From NCBI GenBank assembly GCA_048267305.1, contig JBLWXT010000006.1, positions 1-64,000 on the forward strand: a stretch of 64,000 bases of DNA, given 5' to 3'. The stretch is from Owenweeksia sp048267305. GTDB lineage: Bacteria > Bacteroidota > Bacteroidia > Flavobacteriales > Schleiferiaceae. The position numbers and the translations under genes are program-made. The notes below the pieces were generated by a model. It made no database searches, was not told where the DNA came from, and saw nothing but the letters and a program-made list of their open reading frames with translations. Shown piece after piece: positions 26,672 to 35,717 of this stretch. Position 1 is the first letter of the stretch. Every line of letters starts with the position of its first letter.

Positions 26672-28303
26672 TTAATCTTCACCTAAAAAGGCGTAGCGAT
26701 AATCAGTTGGCGTTACAAAGGTTTCTTTAATGGTACGCGGACTAACCCAACGCAACAGATTTAACATAGAACCCGCTTTATCATTTGTACCTGAAGCTCT
26801 TGATCCACCAAAAGGTTGTTGACCAACAACGGCACCAGTGGGTTTATCATTTATGTAGAAATTACCTGCGGCATTGCGAAGCTTATTCATGGTATCAGCA
26901 GTTACATATCTGTCTTTACAGAAGATAGCACCAGTTAATCCATAAATAGAAGTTTCGTCTACCAGCTTCACAGTTTCGTCATACTTAGCATCTTCATAAA
27001 CATAAATGGTAAGTACCGGGCCAAAAAGCTCCTCACACATGGTTGTGTACTTAGGATCCTTAGCTACAATTACAGTAGGCTCTACGAAGTAGCCTTTGGA
27101 TTTATCATAATTACCACCAACGATAATTTCTGCGCCCTCATCTTTTTTGGCACCATCAATAAAGCTGGCTAGCTTATCAAAAGAACCTTCATGAATAACT
27201 GCATTGATAAAATTGGTAAAGTCACGGGGAGAACCCATTGAGAAAGACTTAACATCACTAATAAGCTTTTCCTTAACGGCTGGCCACAAACTTTGTGGAA
27301 TGTAGGCACGAGATGCTGCACTACACTTTTGTCCCTGATATTCGAACGCACCGCGTACAAGACCAGTTGCCACCTGAATAGCATCTGCAGACGGGTGAGC
27401 CAAAACAAAGTCCTTACCTCCTGTTTCTCCTACTATACGCGGGTAGCTGCGGTATTTATCGATGTTGTTACCAATGGTTTTCCAGATGTTTTTGAAAACA
27501 GTAGTACTACCAGTGTAATGGAGTCCTGCAAATTCAGGGTGACTAAATACGATATCAGAGGTTTCCTGAGGATCAGTAAAAATCATATTGATTACCCCAT
27601 CAGGAAGCCCGGCTTCCATAAATACATCCATTAAAACCTTGGCGGAATACACCTGGCTCATAGAAGGTTTCCAAACAACCACGTTGCCCATCATAGCCAT
27701 ACTGGCTGGAAGGTTTCCGGCAATAGCCGTAAAGTTGAAGGGAGTAATAGCAAAGGTAAAACCTTCCAAAGCCCTATATTCAGTTCTGTTCCACACACCG
27801 GGGCCAGACTCTGGTTGCTGAGCATAAATTTCAGACATAAACTGAACGTTATATCTCAAGAAATCGATTAGCTCACATGCAGCGTCAATTTCGGCCTGCA
27901 TGGCATTTTTACCCTGATTAATCATAGTTGCGGCATTAACCTTGGCCCTGTAGGGTCCGGCCAATAGCTCAGCAGCTTTTATGAAGATTGAAGCACGTTG
28001 CTCCCATGGCATATTTTCCCACGCATCCTTTGCGGCAAGTGCAGTATCTATAGCTTGATGCACATGCTCTGCCGTACCTAAATGGAAGTTGGCCACGTTG
28101 TGCGAATGGTCATGAGGTGGGCGTACTCTATCGGTTTTAGCGGTAGTAACCTTCTTCCCGTTGATTATCATTGGGATATCGATCACCTCGTTCCACATTT
28201 TATCATACGTCTTTTGAAGCTCCTCACGCTCTGGCGAGCCTGGTTCGTAAGAGTTTATGGGTTCGTTAAACGCGATTGGAATATCATAATATCCTTTAGC
28301 CAT
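26672..28303 (-). CDS. pruA: L-glutamate gamma-semialdehyde (P5C) dehydrogenase
   Basis: A 543-residue aldehyde dehydrogenase of the P5C dehydrogenase type, oxidising glutamate semialdehyde to glutamate with NAD in proline catabolism. Features: Rossmann segment VVWKPSMSQVYSAKV, the glutamate motif GETGGKDFVLAHPSAD, the catalytic cysteine in GQKCSAASRAYIP, and the C-terminal NDKPTGAVVGQQPFGGSRASGTNDK, shown here in part: VVGQQPFGGSRASG. Proline dehydrogenase is not in the window, so PruA and PutA-like functions are separate here. It is monocistronic with its own promoter and terminator. Confidence 0.95.
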   Translation of the reverse strand: MAKGYYDIPIAFNEPINSYEPGSPEREELQKTYDKMWNEVIDIPMIINGKKVTTAKTDRVRPPHDHSHNVANFHLGTAEHVHQAIDTALAAKDAWENMPWEQRASIFIKAAELLAGPYRAKVNAATMINQGKNAMQAEIDAACELIDFLRYNVQFMSEIYAQQPESGPGVWNRTEYRALEGFTFAITPFNFTAIAGNLPASMAMMGNVVVWKPSMSQVYSAKVLMDVFMEAGLPDGVINMIFTDPQETSDIVFSHPEFAGLHYTGSTTVFKNIWKTIGNNIDKYRSYPRIVGETGGKDFVLAHPSADAIQVATGLVRGAFEYQGQKCSAASRAYIPQSLWPAVKEKLISDVKSFSMGSPRDFTNFINAVIHEGSFDKLASFIDGAKKDEGAEIIVGGNYDKSKGYFVEPTVIVAKDPKYTTMCEELFGPVLTIYVYEDAKYDETVKLVDETSIYGLTGAIFCKDRYVTADTMNKLRNAAGNFYINDKPTGAVVGQQPFGGSRASGTNDKAGSMLNLLRWVSPRTIKETFVTPTDYRYAFLGED

Positions 28304-28337
28304 ATCTGAAAATATTTTAGATTCTTAAAAACTTGGG

Positions 28338-28367
28338 CAAAATTACGGGTTTGAGGTGGAAGGGCAA
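28338..28367 (-). promoter_or_regulatory. Bacteroidota-type promoter of pruA
   Basis: On the minus strand TTG (28367-28365), 19 bases, TAATTTTG (28345-28338), fitting TTG-N(19-21)-TAnnTTTG. The leader to the ATG at 28303 is about 30 bases. Confidence 0.72.
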
Positions 28368-28372
28368 GGCAT

Positions 28373-28407
28373 GAAAAAGCCCTGATTCCCATTAGAAATC
28401 AGGGCTT
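28373..28407 (-). terminator. Rho-independent terminator of the 28.4-29.0 kb barrel gene
   Basis: Perfect 11-base arms AAGCCCTGATT (28377-28387) and AATCAGGGCTT (28397-28407); on the minus strand the stem is followed by a short T run. It lies 24 bases after the barrel-gene stop. Confidence 0.88.
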
Positions 28408-28430
28408 AAATTTTGTTTATAAAGAGATGA

Positions 28431-29006
28431 TTAAAGTCTGTAACCCAAGCCTACGTTCAGGATTGCAATTCCATAACCCACTTCTCCTAAAACGGAAAAA
28501 TTATCAGTAAAATAGTACTTAGCCCCTACAAAGCCTCCGGCAAGTGTACCACCTCCGTCTGCACCAGTAAAACCAGCAGCACCATTATTTCCATAGTATT
28601 CTGAATTAACAGCATAGCCGCCAACAAGAACACCTGCATAGGTATCTAATCCATCAATCCATTGATAATGGAAAGTACCCCTTGCTCCAAATAATATATA
28701 GGTATAGTTATATCCATAATCACCTCCAAAATAACTGTAGGTGGATTTAGACCCTGCGATACCCAACAAGCCTCCGATACCAATGGATGCATTTCCATCG
28801 ATCATATCATCAACTATACAATGATCATAGGCCAGTGCCATTGCCGGGATTCTGGTTTTGTACAACGCTCCTGTTCCCAAAACCTGAGGAAATCCAATGG
28901 TAAATTGAGCTACTCCTGTTCCCTTATCAAAATTATCTTGCGCCTGGGTTTTACCCGACCATGCAAAAGCCATTAGTAAGGAAAATAATAATGCTGTTTT
29001 TTTCAT
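28431..29006 (-). CDS. Secreted glycine/tyrosine-rich outer-membrane barrel protein
   Basis: A 191-residue protein with signal peptide (MKKTALLFSLLMAFAWSGKTQAQ, of which LLFSLLMAFAWS is the core). The mature part consists of glycine- and tyrosine-rich strands (FTIGFPQVLG, YFGGDYGYNYTYILFGARG, FVGAKYYFTDNFSVLGEVGYG) and ends in YRL, as in small OmpW/OmpX-like barrels. No family assignment can be made. It is monocistronic: a terminator follows and about 150 bases separate it from the phosphatase gene. Confidence 0.7.
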   Translation of the reverse strand: MKKTALLFSLLMAFAWSGKTQAQDNFDKGTGVAQFTIGFPQVLGTGALYKTRIPAMALAYDHCIVDDMIDGNASIGIGGLLGIAGSKSTYSYFGGDYGYNYTYILFGARGTFHYQWIDGLDTYAGVLVGGYAVNSEYYGNNGAAGFTGADGGGTLAGGFVGAKYYFTDNFSVLGEVGYGIAILNVGLGYRL

Positions 29007-29153
29007 GAGTTTTAGATTTGATTCTGATGATTGTTTATAAAATTAGGCTTGAAATAATTGCACAAAGATGTTATAAATTCCTTTTAAAACCGATTAATAA
29101 GAAATACGAATATTAACGAAGAGTTGTTAATACCAAGAGGGCCGATTCTTTAA

Positions 29154-29819
29154 TCAGGATTCCACTTTTACAATCCTCTCCTTATCTGCCTCTTCGATTT
29201 GCTGCCTGATCACCAAAATTTTCTCACCGCTTGATGTAAACTTCATGGCACTCAAATACTTCTTCATCCAGGCACCCGTATCAAGATACCATGCATTTTC
29301 AGACGTACTAAACAGGGGTTTATTTCCCTCTACAATAGAGTGTCCCTTAATCTGTAGTTTATCGAGGCATTTTAAAGGGCCTTTATTAAATAGCACACCA
29401 TCGCGGGCAGTGGTACTGTAAGGGGTGAGGGCTGACTTACCCACTCCGGCATGGGTAATAAGCATATGCTCATTTTCCCATTTCAGTGGAGTTTTCGCCA
29501 GGCGCTTGCGCACCTTACTTAGCTTGAGGCCTGCATTTTCTATGCTTTCCTCAAGGCTAATACCTCTAACCGTTGCCTTAAGAAAACGGCCGCCCTCAAT
29601 TAAAGACTGTTCGTGATTTCCCCTTATTAGAACTGTGCGTTCCGGGTATTTCTTTTCTAATTTACGCCAGTATTTTAGACAGAGACCAGAGTGTGGACCC
29701 TTGTTTATCAGATCCCCGATCTGGATAAGTAGTTCCTCCTCCGGGTTCCAGTTTTCGTCTACAAGCTTTTTGAAAGTATGGTAACATCCGTGGACATCAC
29801 CAACTATCAGCAAATTCAT
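29154..29819 (-). CDS. Calcineurin-like metallophosphoesterase
   Basis: A 221-residue PPP-type phosphoesterase, like bacterial serine/threonine phosphatases or ApaH-like enzymes. The metal-binding motifs are present in order: GDVHGCYHT (residues 7-15), GDLINKGPHS (about 36-45), RGNHEQSL (about 65-72) and ITHAGVGKS (about 120). It follows dnaN by 5 bases and is likely its cotranscribed partner. The substrate (phosphoprotein or dinucleotide) cannot be read from sequence. Confidence 0.88.
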   Translation of the reverse strand: MNLLIVGDVHGCYHTFKKLVDENWNPEEELLIQIGDLINKGPHSGLCLKYWRKLEKKYPERTVLIRGNHEQSLIEGGRFLKATVRGISLEESIENAGLKLSKVRKRLAKTPLKWENEHMLITHAGVGKSALTPYSTTARDGVLFNKGPLKCLDKLQIKGHSIVEGNKPLFSTSENAWYLDTGAWMKKYLSAMKFTSSGEKILVIRQQIEEADKERIVKVES

Positions 29820-29824
29820 AAATA

Positions 29825-30946
29825 CTAGCTATTTAGCATCACTGGCATAACCAGCATCAGCACGTCTTCACCATCCTCGAGCCCGTCATTTGGCAGAATA
29901 ATCCCTGCACGATTGGGAGCAGACATCTCAAGATTCACATTGTCAGAATCCAGATTAGTCAACATCTCGGTAAGGAAACGGCTGTTGAACCCAATTTCCA
30001 TATCATCTCCCTGATAGTTACAATTCAAACGCTCATGGGCTTTGTTTGAGAAATCTATATCCTCAGCAGAGATATGCAATTCTGATCCAGCGATTTTCAG
30101 GCGAACCTGATGCGTGGTTTTATTAGAGAAAATAGATACTCGCTTTACAGAACTCAGGAAAGTCTGGCGGTCTATCTCCATTTTATTGGGATTTTCCTTT
30201 GGTATTACCGCTTCATAGTTTGGATATTTTCCATCTATAAGGCGACAGGTAAGAATGATGTTTTCAAATTCAAATCGCGCATTGGTTTCATTGTAATGAA
30301 TACTTACTGTTTCACCAATTGAGCTAAGTGTGGATTTCAGGATAGTAAGTGGCTTGCGTGGTAAGATAAACTCTGCGGTGCTATCACTCTTCAGGTCGTT
30401 TCTGCGGTAACGCACCAATTTGTGAGCATCGGTTGCCACAAATGTGAGGTTATCAGAACTAAACTGAAAGAACACACCAGACATCACCGGGCGCAACTCA
30501 TCATTACCAGCTGCAAAAAGGGTTTTTGTAATGGCATTGGCCAAAATTTCTCCGGGTACCGTGGTAGTACTTACATCTTCCATTTCCGGAAGCTTTGGAA
30601 ACTCATCACCCTCAACAAAAGCCAATGAATACTTCCCGTAATCAGAACTCAACTCCAACATATTGGTTTTTTCGTCCAGAATAAATGTTACAGGTTGTTC
30701 TGGCAAAGCTTTAAGACCATCGAGAAGCAAGCGGGCAGGTATTGCCGCCAAGCCTTCGTCATCGCTTTGCACATCAAGGCTGGCGCTTATGGTAGATTCC
30801 AAATCACTTGCTGAAATGGTAAGCTTGTTGCCCTTCAGGTCAAACAAAAAGTTGTCAAGTATGGCTAGTGTATTGTTGTTGTTGAGTACACCACCTACAA
30901 TTTGCAATTGCTTTAACAAGGCACCGCTGGAAACGATAAATTTCAT
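29825..30946 (-). CDS. dnaN: DNA polymerase III beta sliding clamp
   Basis: A 373-residue beta clamp, the ring that tethers DNA polymerase to DNA. It begins MKFIVSSGALLKQLQIVGGV as the family does, with three repeated clamp domains; FVATDAHKLVRYRR (about 170) and the C-terminal LVMPVML are characteristic. It sits after the gld operon and before the phosphatase gene rather than next to dnaA, as is usual in Bacteroidota. A promoter-like element lies 35 bases upstream. Confidence 0.96.
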   Translation of the reverse strand: MKFIVSSGALLKQLQIVGGVLNNNNTLAILDNFLFDLKGNKLTISASDLESTISASLDVQSDDEGLAAIPARLLLDGLKALPEQPVTFILDEKTNMLELSSDYGKYSLAFVEGDEFPKLPEMEDVSTTTVPGEILANAITKTLFAAGNDELRPVMSGVFFQFSSDNLTFVATDAHKLVRYRRNDLKSDSTAEFILPRKPLTILKSTLSSIGETVSIHYNETNARFEFENIILTCRLIDGKYPNYEAVIPKENPNKMEIDRQTFLSSVKRVSIFSNKTTHQVRLKIAGSELHISAEDIDFSNKAHERLNCNYQGDDMEIGFNSRFLTEMLTNLDSDNVNLEMSAPNRAGIILPNDGLEDGEDVLMLVMPVMLNS

Positions 30947-30980
30947 CTGGCTACTTTTTTATGATCAATAAGTAAGGGAA

Positions 30981-30988
30981 CAAATATA
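30981..30988 (-). promoter_or_regulatory. Promoter -7 element of dnaN
   Basis: TATATTTG on the minus strand fits TAnnTTTG, 35 bases before the dnaN ATG. A TTG occurs upstream, but farther than the usual 20 bases. Confidence 0.5.
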
Positions 30989-31041
30989 ATTTGAATTGCT
31001 CCCGCTGAAAGTATTTAGTTGTCAATTCTTTTTAACAGCCC

Positions 31042-32058
31042 CTAAGGCTTCACAAAGTAATCGATTGGCTTAAAAACATGTTGTAAACCATAGTACTGAA
31101 TCAACACCATTCTTTCCCTGTTTATAAATGCATGCAAACGGTCGGGATCAAACTCAGGTACCTCAAGCGTAGGATCCGGTAATTCGTCCGGCCCCTTAAT
31201 TTTATACCCTTCAAGGCGGGTGCTTTTTCCATCAACATCCTTTACAGTGATATAAAACACGGGAGTACTGGCCAAAAGTGAATCTCTACGAGAATAAATA
31301 GGGTCGGAAGGCAAAATGGCTCCTTCATACTTTATCTGGCTGGCTGCTGCTACATAAATTCTCATTTTCACCTTATTCGCCCCGCGAACCACCTTTTCTG
31401 TTTCCAGATTGGTGAGATAAAGACTATCAGGAGAGAATACCGTGATTCTAAAAGACTTGTTTAAGGAGTCTGGAAATACCATTTGTACCTCCCGTACACT
31501 TTTAGGATTAACGAGGGTAACATCGCGGCTGCGCCAAAGCTCCGGTGCGGTAAAAAAGCGACTGGAAAGATATCCGTTAAAACCGGGGATATGAACAGCA
31601 AATGGCGCTTCGGAACCTTTAATCATCATATAGGTAGCCATTTCATCATGAGTTTCGGTGCCTACAAAAAAGGTTCTGAACAGCTTCCCATTCTTATATA
31701 TATTCACTTCCTTTCCATATACTGCCATACGCTTGAGCACAGTGGGCTTCATCTTCTCCTCAATAAAATTGCGCATTTGCATGCGATTGAGCGTTTCCAG
31801 CAAGGTGTTGATGGCATCTTTTCGCGCCCTGAATTCATCATTTACCACCCAATAGCCATCAGTACGATGAAGCGTTACCTGAGAAGGGGTTTTGTCCTTG
31901 ATGATAATCTTATCAATTGAGGCTGTATCCGGTATAGTAAACGAGTAATCAAGCTTACGATCCAGCGTGCCGCTGCTGTTTCTTTTGGAGATAAGCCATC
32001 CGGCTACACCCAGTAAAACGATTAACACCAGGAGATATACCAGGTTCTTATTTTTCAT
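31042..32058 (-). CDS. DUF4340 domain protein, membrane-anchored
   Basis: A 338-residue protein with one N-terminal TM helix (LVYLLVLIVLLGVAGWLI, residues 5-22) and an extracytoplasmic domain in the DUF4340 pattern (DKIIIKDKTPSQVTLHR, WVVNDEFRARKDAINTLLETL). It overlaps gldG by 11 bases. DUF4340 proteins are common partners of GldF/GldG-type ABC transporters, suggesting an accessory periplasmic subunit, with no biochemical role known. Confidence 0.82.
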   Translation of the reverse strand: MKNKNLVYLLVLIVLLGVAGWLISKRNSSGTLDRKLDYSFTIPDTASIDKIIIKDKTPSQVTLHRTDGYWVVNDEFRARKDAINTLLETLNRMQMRNFIEEKMKPTVLKRMAVYGKEVNIYKNGKLFRTFFVGTETHDEMATYMMIKGSEAPFAVHIPGFNGYLSSRFFTAPELWRSRDVTLVNPKSVREVQMVFPDSLNKSFRITVFSPDSLYLTNLETEKVVRGANKVKMRIYVAAASQIKYEGAILPSDPIYSRRDSLLASTPVFYITVKDVDGKSTRLEGYKIKGPDELPDPTLEVPEFDPDRLHAFINRERMVLIQYYGLQHVFKPIDYFVKP

Positions 32059-33778
32059 GTCTTCCGTATTTTCTTTTTCTTAAATAGATATAAATAATGC
32101 CAAACAGCATTATTAAAGTAATAGGTAAGGCAGTATTGATTAGTTGCCAGAAGAGTTTATTCCCCTTAAGGGCATTAACATCCAGCAGTCGTATTTTAAG
32201 TTCTCTGGAACGTATGCTTATCAAGCCCTTATCGTCCATCATATAATCTATGGCGTTGAGCATAAAGTCACGGTTTCCATACTGTGCCTGAGTAAACTGA
32301 TCAAAACCCAGTGGCAGCGGTGTACCTTTAGGAATATTGGGATTGATGACGTTTAATTGATTTTTAACTATATCCCCATCAGCCACTACCAACATCTGCG
32401 TGTGCACACTCTTTTCCTGAAACTTCAGCGGCTCGCCAGAACTTTCCTTTGGCACCAGTCTGTTTTTAAACACCGATTCAAACTCCCCCTCCAGCAATAC
32501 TCCTATAGGAACATTTTTAGACCTAAACCTACCATCAGCTGGCGGCTGATACAAATTGGCCAAACGCACCATGTGCGGTGTAGCCACGATGTTGGAATAT
32601 GGAGAACTCCTAAGCAAATAGGTCTTTTTCACCCCCTCGGCTATAATGGTATCCACAGATGATGGAAATTCCGTTTTTATCCCACTGATATCCTTGGTAA
32701 TGGGATTTTCAGAATTCGGCATTATCATAGGAAAGTAAATCCATGGGTAAATTTTACGGGTATCCGAAACTCCTGCCGACACTTTATCCTGCACTATATC
32801 AGTATTGATACGCACTCCATAGCGAAAAAGCATATCAGAAATATTGAGCCTGTCGTAAATGGGGTAAGAAATAAACTGAGAAGCCTGGCTAAGGCTATCC
32901 ATATCGGCATGTATGGCGTCTATCAGCCAAATCAACTTACCACCGGTCATTACATACTGATCCAGCAAATATTTATCGAGATCGGTAAATCCCGTTTGTG
33001 GCTTGGCTATCACCAAGGCATCAAAGCGGTTGATACTTGATTGTTGATCAGCAAGACTAATCTTCTCCGACAGAGAATCTGTTTTAAACTTTCTGATGTC
33101 AAATTTATCAACGTTGTAATTTTCGGAGAGTCCACGGGCAAAATCGGCTACATATTTTGGCTCCAGCTCGCCATGGCCCTGCAAAAATCCAACCAGTGGC
33201 TTGTTGGTGCGCACCAATCCTCTTATGGCATTGGCCAGGGCATACTCTAAATTTTGAACCGAAGCATTGATTTGCTGCTCAGGACGTGCACCCAGCTGGT
33301 CAATCAGCAGAGGAACAGCCGTTTCCTTTTCGCCATAGTTCATTATCGCTCCCGGAAATACGCGCTGTACACGATCACCACTCTTCTCAGTTACCTGAAG
33401 TTCATAGTACTTCAGCCCTTTATATTGTAACTGCTGAAACACTTCGCGATTAACCTTAGCATCATCTGAGGCATTGGGGTTCACAAATTCATACTCAATG
33501 TTTTTGTTGTACGCCCTAAACTCGTCCAGCATCTGTCGGGTTTCGCTTTGCAGGCGTTGAAAGTCGGCCGGAAATTCGCCCTCCAGATATACCTTTACCA
33601 ATAGTACATCATCAAAGCTATTAAGCAACTCTTTGGTTGCATCCGATAAACTATAGCGGTTATCAGAAGTAAGGTCGAGCCTGAAGAACTGAAGGGATCC
33701 TATGACATTCAACAGAATAACAATGGCCACAACCAGTATAAAACGGGTAATATCTCTGCGCTTATTTTTCATTACCAC
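32048..33778 (-). CDS. gldG: Gliding-motility ABC transporter component GldG
   Basis: A 576-residue protein with one N-terminal TM helix (ILVVAIVILLNVIGSLQFF) and one C-terminal TM helix (ALPITLIMLFGIIYIYL), and a large exposed domain between them. RLDLTSDNRYSLSDATKELL near residue 32 is the GldG/ABC-type uncharacterised domain motif. With GldF and the ATPase GldA (not in the window) it forms a transporter linked to gliding in flavobacteria; some gliders lack it, so its exact role is debated. It overlaps gldF by 7 bases and DUF4340 by 11. Confidence 0.92.
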   Translation of the reverse strand: MVMKNKRRDITRFILVVAIVILLNVIGSLQFFRLDLTSDNRYSLSDATKELLNSFDDVLLVKVYLEGEFPADFQRLQSETRQMLDEFRAYNKNIEYEFVNPNASDDAKVNREVFQQLQYKGLKYYELQVTEKSGDRVQRVFPGAIMNYGEKETAVPLLIDQLGARPEQQINASVQNLEYALANAIRGLVRTNKPLVGFLQGHGELEPKYVADFARGLSENYNVDKFDIRKFKTDSLSEKISLADQQSSINRFDALVIAKPQTGFTDLDKYLLDQYVMTGGKLIWLIDAIHADMDSLSQASQFISYPIYDRLNISDMLFRYGVRINTDIVQDKVSAGVSDTRKIYPWIYFPMIMPNSENPITKDISGIKTEFPSSVDTIIAEGVKKTYLLRSSPYSNIVATPHMVRLANLYQPPADGRFRSKNVPIGVLLEGEFESVFKNRLVPKESSGEPLKFQEKSVHTQMLVVADGDIVKNQLNVINPNIPKGTPLPLGFDQFTQAQYGNRDFMLNAIDYMMDDKGLISIRSRELKIRLLDVNALKGNKLFWQLINTALPITLIMLFGIIYIYLRKRKYGRHEK

Positions 33779-34503
33779 TTTCTGCTTTGAATTACCAGGC
33801 GTGTAGCCAGGGCAAAAATTAGTATTAAGCTCACAAAGTAGAGCACGTCACGGCTATCAATCACACCCCTGCTTAGGGAGGTATAGTGTTCGTTGATTCC
33901 TAAACTGAGTACAAACAACTCCGCTCCGCCAAATATTCCGAGTGCAGACAATTGATCAAACCCTGCGTACATCACCAAGCAAAGCAGCACCGAAATGAGG
34001 AAGGCCACGATCTGATTCTCCGTAAGGGAAGATGCAAAAACACCTATACTTACATAACTGCCTCCCAAAAACAAGAGCCCTATATAAGAACCAAAGGTAC
34101 CGGCACTATCAATATTACCTACTTGCACTCCAAGTTGATAAACCGATATATAATAAATAAGAGTGGGGATGATGGAGAACAGCACAAGTATAAAACCTGC
34201 GGTAAACTTGCTCCAAACTATCTGCATATCCGTTAGCGGACGTGTAAGCAGCAGCTCCATGGTACCTGCCTTTTTTTCATCTGCAAACATGCGCATGGTA
34301 ATGGCTGGTATTAAAAACATAAATACCCATGGGGAGATAAGGAAGAGACTATCGATACTGGCGTAGCTGCCGTCTACAATATTAAACACCCCTGGAAACA
34401 GCCATAGCATAAGACTGTTGATGAGCAGATAAACCACAATAACCATATAGCCGGTTACTGAATTTAAAAAGCTCCGAATTTCTTTGAGCATCAATGCTCT
34501 CAT
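33772..34503 (-). CDS. gldF: Gliding-motility ABC transporter permease GldF
   Basis: A 243-residue permease starting at ATG 34503 (MRALMLKEIRSFLNSVTGYM), the usual GldF opening; the open frame continues upstream to 34671, but over the monooxygenase gene. It has six predicted TM helices; MELLLTRPLTDMQIVWSKF is the coupling-helix region typical of ABC-2 permeases. It forms an operon with gldG and the DUF4340 gene, and starts 5 bases after the monooxygenase stop. Confidence 0.92.
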   Translation of the reverse strand: MRALMLKEIRSFLNSVTGYMVIVVYLLINSLMLWLFPGVFNIVDGSYASIDSLFLISPWVFMFLIPAITMRMFADEKKAGTMELLLTRPLTDMQIVWSKFTAGFILVLFSIIPTLIYYISVYQLGVQVGNIDSAGTFGSYIGLLFLGGSYVSIGVFASSLTENQIVAFLISVLLCLVMYAGFDQLSALGIFGGAELFVLSLGINEHYTSLSRGVIDSRDVLYFVSLILIFALATRLVIQSRKW

Positions 34504-34507
34504 AGGC

Positions 34508-34801
34508 TTAAAGCTTAACTTTTTGAAGAAGGCTCCAGGCCTCCGGTTTGTCAGAAAACAGAGTTTTGGTAAATGACCAAACCCCTTTAAAAAGCTGCGA
34601 ATGTCGGTAATTTTCCAGCGACTGTGGCTCATCCCACCAACTGTAAGTGAAGTACACATTGGGTTTATCATCCTGCTGCAGCAACTCTAAATGCTCACAG
34701 CCTTCAAAACCACGGATTTTATCCTTGTTTTCCTCAAAATTTTCTAAAAAATCTGCAACCCGATCCGGGTCAAAAGTCATCTTCACTATCCTAATAATCA
34801 T
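34508..34801 (-). CDS. Antibiotic-biosynthesis-monooxygenase-fold protein
   Basis: A 97-residue ABM-fold (ferredoxin-like, dimeric alpha+beta) protein: IIRIVKMTFDPDRVADFLENFEENKDKI, of which RIVKMTFDPDRVADFL starts the first strand and helix, then FTYSWWDEPQSLENYRHS. The ABM fold includes small monooxygenases and heme-degrading enzymes; nothing here identifies a substrate. Its ATG overlaps the DUF62 stop by 4 bases, and gldF follows 5 bases on. Confidence 0.8.
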   Translation of the reverse strand: MIIRIVKMTFDPDRVADFLENFEENKDKIRGFEGCEHLELLQQDDKPNVYFTYSWWDEPQSLENYRHSQLFKGVWSFTKTLFSDKPEAWSLLQKVKL

Positions 34802-35592
34802 TGAAATGTAATCGTTATTGTGTTTTGCACTTCTACACCAAGCATGCTGTTGGCACCGTTAAAAATTTTACCGCGCGCTTCTGCAAGCGCCACCTCCAGC
34901 AAACCCTGCGAATTAAAGAACGCCAGCAAACTTCCTGCCTGAGCTGGTGAATACCCCTTACTGAGTTTTTTTATTCGTTGATTTCTCGGCAACATTATTT
35001 CAAAAGAGCGATCAGCAGCCACTTCCTTAAAGGTTTTTAGGGAAATGTTACTGATGAGGTTTCCAAAATTATCGATATACACGATACTTCCAATTATAGC
35101 AGACCTATCATTTGAAATACGTGGCCTGGCAATTTGCTTTTGTTCATAATCTTCGATGGTTCTCCCCAAAATATCCACCGAGCCACCCTTGGTGAGATGT
35201 ATGGCCGCCCTTGCCAGCACATCCCTTGCCGGAAACAGAGATCGTTCCTGACGCAAATCAATGGCAATAACCTTTGATATCCTCACATCAGGATTAATCA
35301 TTGGCAGCAAGCCATTATCCGCCAAAAGGAAAAAATGCCCATCCAGCTCAGCGGCTAATAATCGGCCATTGGCCACCAACTCGCTAAATGCCACTAAATG
35401 CACCGTGCCTTTCGGAAATTCATGATAGCTATTGCGCAGAATAAAGGAGGCCTCAAAAAAATTGCCCGGCTCTACATTGTGAGTTATATCCACCAATCTT
35501 ACATTCTCATCCTGCGTAAGCAACGCTCCCTTGAGCGCTGGCAGGTAATGATCTGTAAGACCATAATCAGATGTAAGTGTAATTACAGGCAT
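34798..35592 (-). CDS. SAM hydrolase / hydroxide adenosyltransferase (DUF62)
   Basis: A 264-residue DUF62 family protein, which hydrolyses S-adenosylmethionine to adenosine and methionine; some relatives are SAM-dependent halogenases. Family motifs: LTSDYGLTDHYLPALKG at the N-terminus, DITHNVEPGNFFEASFIL near residue 38, and a C-terminal beta domain with IVYIDNFGNLISNI. It is the first gene of the DUF62-ABM-gldF-gldG-DUF4340 operon. Confidence 0.87.
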   Translation of the reverse strand: MPVITLTSDYGLTDHYLPALKGALLTQDENVRLVDITHNVEPGNFFEASFILRNSYHEFPKGTVHLVAFSELVANGRLLAAELDGHFFLLADNGLLPMINPDVRISKVIAIDLRQERSLFPARDVLARAAIHLTKGGSVDILGRTIEDYEQKQIARPRISNDRSAIIGSIVYIDNFGNLISNISLKTFKEVAADRSFEIMLPRNQRIKKLSKGYSPAQAGSLLAFFNSQGLLEVALAEARGKIFNGANSMLGVEVQNTITITFQ

Positions 35593-35658
35593 AGACGGCT
35601 GCTAATCTTTCGATTAATGGACAGAACAAGTGCCCATTTTTGTTGTTAATTTGCCAGT

Positions 35659-35666
35659 CAAAAGTA
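35659..35666 (-). promoter_or_regulatory. Candidate promoter -7 element of the DUF62-gld operon
   Basis: TACTTTTG on the minus strand fits TAnnTTTG, about 66 bases before the DUF62 ATG; no TTG is visible at the ideal distance. Confidence 0.35.
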
Positions 35667-35717
35667 GTATTATTTTCAGCCCTCATGGGGCCTCATAAAC
35701 ATTAGTTTACCAACAAT

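Noticed and set aside
32048..34503. The gldF/gldG operon as a novel transport system.
   Set aside because: The genes match a known Bacteroidota gliding ABC transporter in order and motifs.
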